Below, piece after piece: positions 23,601-32,600 of a stretch of 64,000 bases of DNA. The stretch's first letter is position 1; every line of letters starts with the position of its first letter. Below the pieces are notes generated by a model, which was given only the letters and a program-made list of their open reading frames with translations, was not told the DNA's origin and searched no databases. Both the position numbers and the translations under genes were made by a program. This stretch comes from Lutibacter sp. Hel_I_33_5 (GTDB lineage Bacteria > Bacteroidota > Bacteroidia > Flavobacteriales > Flavobacteriaceae): the NCBI RefSeq assembly GCF_007827455.1, contig NZ_VISM01000001.1:2909001-2973000 (forward strand), given 5' to 3'.

Positions 23601-26600
23601 CAGCTTTTACAGGTGTACCAGAAGTAATCACCTATTCAGTAGCCGATACACAAGGTAATACAGCAACATCAACAGTAACCTTAGATTCGTTACCAATCGC
23701 AACACCAGATGAAGCAAGTTATGACCCAACCAGTGCTACAAATTCAGTAGACATTTTAGGCAATGATACCACAGGAGATACAGTTGTTCCAACAACCGTA
23801 CAATTAACAACAACTGGATTACCAGCTACAGGAGTTGGATCAGGGACATTAAGTCCAGATGGAAAAACCTTAACAATCAACGGACAAGGAGTTTGGACAG
23901 TCAATCCAACTACAGGTGCATTAAACTTTAGTCCATGTATAGCATCAGGAACGCCAGACGCAAGTTGTACAGGAGCTTTTACAGGTGTACCAGAAGTAAT
24001 CACCTATTCAGTAGCCGATACACAAGGTAATACAGCAACATCAACAGTAACCTTAGATGCTTTACCAATCGCAACACCAGATGAAGCAAGTTATGACCCA
24101 ACCAGTGCTACAAATTCAGTAGACATTTTAGGCAATGATACCACAGGAGATACAGTTGTTCCAACAACCGTACAATTAACAACAACTGGATTACCAGGAA
24201 CAGGAGTAGGATCAGGGACATTAAGTCCAGATGGAAAAACTTTAACAATAAATGGACAAGGAGTTTGGACAGTAAACACAACTACAGGTGCATTAAACTT
24301 TAGTCCATGTACAGCATCAGGAACACCCGATGCAAGTTGTACAGGAGCTTTTACAGGTGTGCCAGAAGTAATTACGTATTCAGTAGCTGATGCACAAAAT
24401 AATACATCAACATCAACCGTTACCTTAGATGTTTTACCAATCGCAACACCAGATGAAGCAAGTTATGACCCAACAAGTGCTACAAATTCAGTAGACATTT
24501 TAGGTAATGACAACACAGGAGATACAGTTGTACCAACAACCGTACAATTAACAACAACTGGATTACCAGGAACAGGAGTAGGATCAGGGACATTAAGTCC
24601 AGATGGAAAAACCTTAACAATAAACGGACAGGGAGTTTGGACAGTAAGCCCAACTACGGGAGCATTAAACTTTAGTCCATGTACAGCAGCTGGAACTCCA
24701 GACGCAAGTTGTACAGGAGCTTTTACAGGTGTACCAGAAGTAATTACCTATTCAGTAGCCGATACACAAGGCAATACAGCAACATCAACAGTAACCTTAG
24801 ATTCGTTACCAATTGCAACAGATGATACTGTAGATTATACATCTGGAGGAGCAAATCCGACCATTGATATTTTAAGTAATGATACTACTGGTGATACAGT
24901 AATTGCTACAACTGTAACATTATTGTTAACAGATTTACCAGCTGGATCAACATGTGAGAATACTCAAGGTGGAGATTGTATTGAGGTAAAAGTACCAAAT
25001 GAAGGTACATGGACAGTTAATGAAACAACTGGAGTTTTAACGTTTGTTCCTTTACCAACTTTTACAGGTGATCCATCACCTATAAAATATGAAGTAGAAG
25101 ATGCTGAGAATAATACAACAACAGGAACTGTAACAATTGATAGTTTACAAATAGCGACTCCCGATTCTGCAACGTATACACCTGGAGGAACAAATCCTGT
25201 AGTTTCTATTTTAGGGAATGATACAACAGGGGACACAGTAGAACCAACTACAGTAACTTTATTATTAACAGATTTGCCAGCCGGATCAACATGTGAGAAT
25301 ACACAAGGAGGAGATTGTATCGAGGTAAAAGTACCAAATGAAGGAACTTGGACTGTTGATGAAACAACAGGGGCTTTAACTTTTGTTCCTTTATCAACAT
25401 TTACAAGTAATCCTTCTGTAATAAAATATGAAGTAGAAGATGCTGAAAATAATATTACATCAACTACTGTAACCTTAGATGCCTTACCAGTTGCAAAAGA
25501 TGACGCTTCAACATATACTCCAGGTATCGCTAAAACAATTACTATTTTAAGCAATGATAACACAGGTGATACTGTTGTTCCAACAACTGTAAAATTAACG
25601 ACTACTGGTATTACTGGAGGTACTTTAAGTTTAGATGGAAAAACATTAGTTGTCAGTGGAGAAGGGGTATGGACAGTAAATCCAACTTCAGGTGAATTAA
25701 GTTTTAATCCGTGTACGGCAGCTGGAAATCCAGATGCTTCATGTACAGGAGCATTTACGGGAAGTCCTATGCCCGTTACTTATTCTGTGGAAGATGCACA
25801 AAATAATACTACAACAGCAAAAGTTACTTTAACAGCAGATCCTTTACCAGTAGCTACACCTGATGCAGCAACATATACACCAGGTGGTACTAATCCAGTT
25901 ATTAATATACTTAGTAATGATACTACAGGAGATACAGTAGTACCAACTACAGTAATGTTATTATTAACAGATTTACCAGCAGGATCAACATGTGAGAATA
26001 CACAAGGAGGAGATTGTATTGAAGTGAAAGTACCAAATGAAGGAACTTGGGCTGTTGATGAAACAACTGGAGTTTTAACATTTGTTCCTTTATCAACTTT
26101 TACAGGAAATCCTTCAGTAATAAAGTATGAAGTAGAAGATGCACAAAATAATACAACATCATCTACTGTAACTCTTGATGCATTACCCGTAGCAACAGAT
26201 GATGAAGTTACATATACTCCTGGAACTCCAAAATCTGTTACTGTTTTAAGTAATGACACTACTGGTGATGCAGTTATACCAAGTACTGTAAAATTAACAC
26301 TTGCAGGAATAACGAGTGGTACTTTAAGTACAGATGGAAAAACATTAGTTGTAAATGGAGAAGGGGTATGGTCAGTAAATTCAACTACTGGCGATATAAC
26401 TTTTAACCCTTGTACAGCAGCTGGAAATCCAGATGCTACTTGTACAGGAGCATTTAATGGAAATCCAATGCCAGTTACATATTCTGTAGAGGATGCTCAA
26501 AATAATGTTACAACAGCTAAAGTTACTTTAACCGCAGATCCATTATTACCACTTACTTTATCGTTAAGTGATGATTCAATTTGTAGTGGAGCTAGCGGAG

Positions 26601-29600
26601 ATATACTATTAACAAATAGTATTGTTGGGGTTTCTTATCAACTTAGAAAAGATGATGATGATTCAGCGATAGGAACTCCAATAGATGGAACTGGAGGTAA
26701 TATTACTTTTAGTGATTCTCCTTCTAGCACAACAATATATAATGTTTTAGCAACAAACAAGACTACTTCTGGTTCTGTAGAACTTATAGATAAGGCAACT
26801 ATTACAATTAAACCTACCCCAGTAATAAATTTAGGAGTTGTAGGCGCAATTGGAAGTTGTTCTGGAACCGATGGAAGTATTGAGTTAACAGGATTAACTT
26901 CAAGTACTAATTATGATTTATCATATAAGAAAGATGGCGTATTAGTAAATACTATGATAACAACGGGAGCATCAGCAACCAACACAATTATCGGAAGTTT
27001 ACCAGCGGGAAGTTATTCAGACTTTCAAGTTACATTAAATGGATGTCCATCAGCAATACTTGCTGTGCCAGTAGTATTGGCAGATCCTACACCAGCGATG
27101 ATAACTTTATCAGCAAGTACAAATCCAACAACATGTGGTGGAAATGACGGAACAATTGTAATCTCAAATTTAGTTGCTTCTGAGAGTTATGTAATTTCTT
27201 ATAGTAAAGATGGTACAGCTTTAGCAACAGGAAGTTTAGTAGCTCCAGCATCAGGAATGTTAAGTTTAACAGGTTTATCAACAGGAAGCTATTCAAACAT
27301 TAGTGTTGCTTCAAATGATTGTGCAAGTAATATTTTAAATACGGTTGTTTTATCAGATCCAATGACACCAGCTTTAAGTTTGGTTCAGGCAAACGATCCA
27401 GCAAATTGTTCTGGAAACGGAAGTATTGATTTTAGTGGATTGGCAAATAATACAACGTACACCTTTAATTATAGCTATAATGGTTCAAACTCAAGCAAAT
27501 CAGTAACGAGTGATGGAACAGGAAACTTAAATGTTTCGGATTTAGCACCAGGACTATATGAAAACATGAGTGTAGTGTTAGCTGGTTGTACCTCTAATAC
27601 AGTTGCAAGAGCGGTTATTAATCCACCAACAATAAGTTTAGGAACTTTAACTAATGCAAGTACATGTGGAGGAACAGGAAGTTTTGAGATTTTAGGCTTA
27701 GTAGCGCAAGAATCTTATATGGTAAGCTATACTTTTAATGGAAGTGCTACCAATGTTACACAAACTTCAACAGCAGCTGGAAGCATTGTTTTAAGCAATT
27801 TATCAGAAGGAACTTATACAGGAGTAATGGTAACGGATAGTTCAAACGGATTATGTACTTCAAATACAATAACTACTGTAACTATTAGTTCACCAACTTC
27901 ACCAATGATTAGTTTAGGTACTTTAATGAATCCAACAGGATGTTCAACAAGTACAGGAAGTATTGAATTAACAGGATTAGCTAATAATAGTTCATACGAA
28001 TTAAGTTATATCTATCAAGGAAGTACAACAACACAAACCTTAGGAACAGATGGTTCAGGAAACTTAACAGTTACCAACCTAAGTTCTGGAGCGTATACCA
28101 ATATAAAAGTAAAAAGTACAACAACAGCTTGTGATAGTAATGTTGTAACAGCTACTTTAAATGACCCAACAAGTCCAAATCCACCATCGATAACAGATCC
28201 ACAAGAGTTTTGTGGAAGTGCAACAGTAGGAAACTTAACAGGTGTAGTAGGATCAGGAGAAGAGTTGTTATGGTATGATGCTATGACAGGTGGTAATTTA
28301 CTAATGAATAATGCGGTATTAGCAACAGGAATTTATTACGCTGCAAGTAAAGATTTAACAACAGGATGTATAAGTCCAAGAGTATCAACAAACATTTTAA
28401 TTAAACCTACTCCAGTAATTACTTTAGGAGTTGTTGGCGCAATTGGAAGTTGTTCTGGAACTGATGGAAGTATTGAGTTAACAGGATTAACATCAAGTAC
28501 TAATTATGATTTATCATATAAGAAAGATGGCGTATTAGTAAATACTATGATAACAACGGGAGCATCAGCAACCAACACAATTATCGGAAGTTTACCAGCG
28601 GGAAGTTATTCAGACTTTCAAGTTACATTAAACGGTTGTCCATCAGCAATACTTGCTGGGCCAGTAGTGTTAGCAGATCCTACACCAGCGATGATAACTT
28701 TATCAGCAAGTACAAATCCAACAACATGTGGTGGAAATGACGGAACAATTGTAATCTCAAATTTAGTTGCTTCTGAGAGTTATGTAATTTCTTATAGTAA
28801 AGATGGTACAGCTTTAGCAACAGGAAGTTTAGTAGCTCCAGCATCAGGAATGTTAAGTTTAACAGGTTTATCAACAGGAAGCTATTCAAACATTAGTGTT
28901 GCTTCAAATGATTGTGCAAGTAATATTTTAAATACGGTTGTTTTATCAGATCCAATGACACCAGCTTTAAGTTTGGTTCAGGCAAACGATCCAGCAAATT
29001 GTTCTGGAAACGGAAGTATTGATTTTAGTGGATTGGCAAATAATACAACGTACACCTTTAATTATAGCTATAATGGTTCAAACTCAAGCAAATCAGTAAC
29101 GAGTGATGGAACAGGAAACTTAAATGTTTCGGATTTAGCACCAGGACTATATGAAAACATGAGTGTAGTGTTAGCTGGTTGTACCTCTAATACAGTTGCA
29201 AGAGCGGTTATTAATCCACCAACAATAAGTTTAGGAACCGTAACTAATGCAAGTACATGTGGTGGAACAGGAAGTTTTGAGATTTTAGGCTTAGTAGCGC
29301 AAGAATCTTATATGGTAAGCTATACCTTTAATGGAAACGCTACCAATGTTACACAAACTTCAACAGCAGCTGGAAGCATTGTTTTAAGCAATTTATCAGA
29401 AGGAACTTATACAGGAGTGATGGTAACGGATAGTTCAAATGGATTATGTACTTCAAATACAATAACTACTGTAACTATTAGTTCACCAACTTCACCAATG
29501 ATTAGTTTAGGTACTTTAACGAACCCAACAGGATGTTCAACAAGTACAGGAAGTATCGAATTAACAGGATTAGCTAATAATAGTTCATACGAATTAAGTT

Positions 29601-32600
29601 ATATCTATCAAGGAAGTACAACAACACAAACCTTAGGAACAGATGGTTCAGGAAACTTAACTGTTACCAACCTAAGTTCTGGAGCGTATACCAATATAAA
29701 AGTAAAAAGTACAACAACAGCTTGTGATAGTAATGTTGTAACAGCTACTTTAAATGATCCAACAAGTCCAAATCTACCATCGATAACAGATCCACAAGAA
29801 TTTTGTGGAAGTGCAACAGTAGGAAATTTAACAGGTGTAGTAGGATCAGGAGAAGAATTGTTATGGTATGATGCTATGACAGATGGTAATTTATTAATGA
29901 ATAATACGGTATTAGCAACAGGAATTTATTACGCTGCAAGTAAAGATTTAACAACAGGATGTATAAGTCCAAGAGTATCAACAAACATTTTAATTAAACC
30001 TACTCCAGTTATTAATTTAGGAGTTGTAGGTGCAATTGGAAGTTGTTCTGGAACGGATGGAAGTATTGAGTTAACAGGATTAAGTTCAAGCACTATCTAT
30101 AGTTTATCATATAAGAAAGATGGCGTATTAGTAAATACTATGATAACAACGGGAGCATCGGCAACCAATACAATTATCGGAAGTTTACCAGCGGGAAGTT
30201 ATTCAGACTTTCAAGTTACATTAAACGGTTGTCCATCAGCAATACTTGCTGGACCAGTAGTATTGGCAGATCCTACACCAACGATGATAACTTTATCAGC
30301 AAGTGCAAATCCAACAACATGTGGTGGAAATGACGGAGCAATTATAATCTCAGGATTAGTAGCTACAGAAAGTTATGTAATTTCTTATAGTAAAGATGGT
30401 ACAGCATTGACAACGGGAAGTTTAGCGGCTGATGGATCAGGGTTGTTAAGTTTAACAGGCTTATCAACAGGAAGCTATTCAAACATTAGTGTTGCTTCAA
30501 ATAATTGTACAAGCAATGTTTTAAACACAGTTGTTTTATCAGATCCAATGACACCAACCTTAAGTTTAGTTCAAGCAAACGACCCAGCAAATTGTTCTGG
30601 AAACGGAAGTATCGATTTTAGTGGATTGGCAAATAATACTGGTTATATGTTTAGTTATACTTATAACGGAATATTTATCAGCAAAACTGTTACGAGTGAT
30701 GGAACTGGAAACTTAAATGTTTCGGATTTAGCACCAGGATTGTATGAAAATATGAGTGTAGGTATTGCTGGTTGTACCTCTAATACAGTTGCAAGAGCAG
30801 TGATTAATCCACCAACAATAAGTTTAGGAACCGTAACCAATGCAAGTACATGTGGAGGAACAGGAAGTTTTGAGATTTTAGGCTTAGTAGCGCAAGAATC
30901 ATATACAGTAAGTTATACTTTTAATGGAAGTGCAACCAATATGACACAAACTTCAAGTGCTACTGGAAGCATTGTTTTAAGTAATTTATCAGAAGGAAGT
31001 TATACTAATATTCAAGTAACAGATAGTACAAATAATACGTGTACTTCTAATACACTTACTACGGTTGATATTAATTCACCTGTTTTACCAATGCTAACTT
31101 TAGGTACAGTTACCAATCCAGCAGGATGTTCAACAAGTACAGGAAGTATCGCTTTAACTGGATTGGCTAGTAATAGTTCATACGAAGTAAGTTATAGTTA
31201 TCAAGGAAATACAAATACACAAACTTTAGGAACAGATGGAGCAGGAAGTTTAACCATTACAAATTTATCGGATGGAGCTTATACTAATATTAAAGTAAAA
31301 GATACAGCTACCGATTGTGAGAGTACAAGTAATTCAATTACTGCAACTTTAACAAGTCCGTCTGCACCAAAATTACCAAACATAAAAACTCCACAAGCAT
31401 TTTGTGGTAGTGGAAAAGTTGGAGATATTATTGGAACAGTTGAAGCAGGAGAGGAATTACAATGGTTTGATGCTTTAACAGGAGGAAACTTATTATCTGA
31501 TACAACACAATTAGTTACAGGGATGTATTATGCGCAAAGTAAAGATCTAGCTACGGGATGTGTAAGTGCAAGAGTTGTAATTGATGTTACAGTAAATCAG
31601 TGTTCTGATTTAGGATTAACAAAAACGATTAGTACTGGATCTCCTAATGTTGGTGATGTAGTAACATTTACTATCTCATTAACAAATAATGGTCCTGATG
31701 TGGCTACTGGAGTATCGGTTGAAGATATTCTGCCAATTGGATACGGTACAATTACATCGATAACTAATTCGGGAGTATTAACAGGAAACACAATTAATTG
31801 GACAGGGTTAACAGTTCCATTAACAGGAATTAAATTAACGTATAATGCAGTTATAAAAGCACCAACTGGAGCAGCTGATGAATATAAAAACATTGCACAG
31901 ATTACAGCTAGTGACAATGTAGATTTAACAAGTAATCCAAATAATGATAGTGGAAATCAAAGTGAAGATGATGAGGATAGTGTTATTGCTACGCCACAAG
32001 TTGCAGATTTAAGCATCGCAAAAGTAGTTGATAATACCAATCCTAATGTTGGAGATATAATCACATTTACTGTAAGTGTTTTAAATGATGGACCAAATGT
32101 AGCTACCAATGTTTCTATAGAAGATTTATTACCAGTTGGGTATACGTATATAGATAATAGTGTAAGTGGAAATGGAATGTATGATAGTCCTTCAAGAAAA
32201 TTAACATGGTCAGGAATTACAATTCAAGTATCTGAAACTGTTAATTATCAATATAGAGTTCGTGTAAATGCACCAACTGCTGTGCCAATTCCAGATGGGG
32301 AATATAATAACGTTGCTCAAATTACTGCGAGTGATCAATTTGACTTAGACAGTAGAATTGCAAACTTTGGAGGTGTGGTTGTAGAAGATGATGAAGCGAA
32401 TGTTTCAATAACTCCGCAAGTATCAGATTTAAGTATTAATAAAACGATTAATGTTACTCAGGCAAATGTTGGAGATATTGTAATATTTACAATTTCTGTT
32501 ACAAATGATGGATCGCATGATGCAACAAATGTTTCGGTTGTTGATAGTTTACCAATTGGATATGAATATGTGACTCATAGAAACGGGACTTATGATGCGA

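Noticed and set aside
22202..24805. Regularly spaced repeats that could suggest a CRISPR array
   Set aside because: The period is 372 bp, there are no short unique spacers, and the whole stretch is one open coding frame with Ig-like protein repeats.
23347..26259. Several minus-strand open frames inside the adhesin gene
   Set aside because: They recur with the repeat period and arise from the codon bias of the plus-strand gene; no signal peptide, motif or independent start context supports them.
27087..28889. Two identical 69-residue minus-strand frames 1593 bp apart
   Set aside because: Shadows of the duplicated 531-residue module, not genes.
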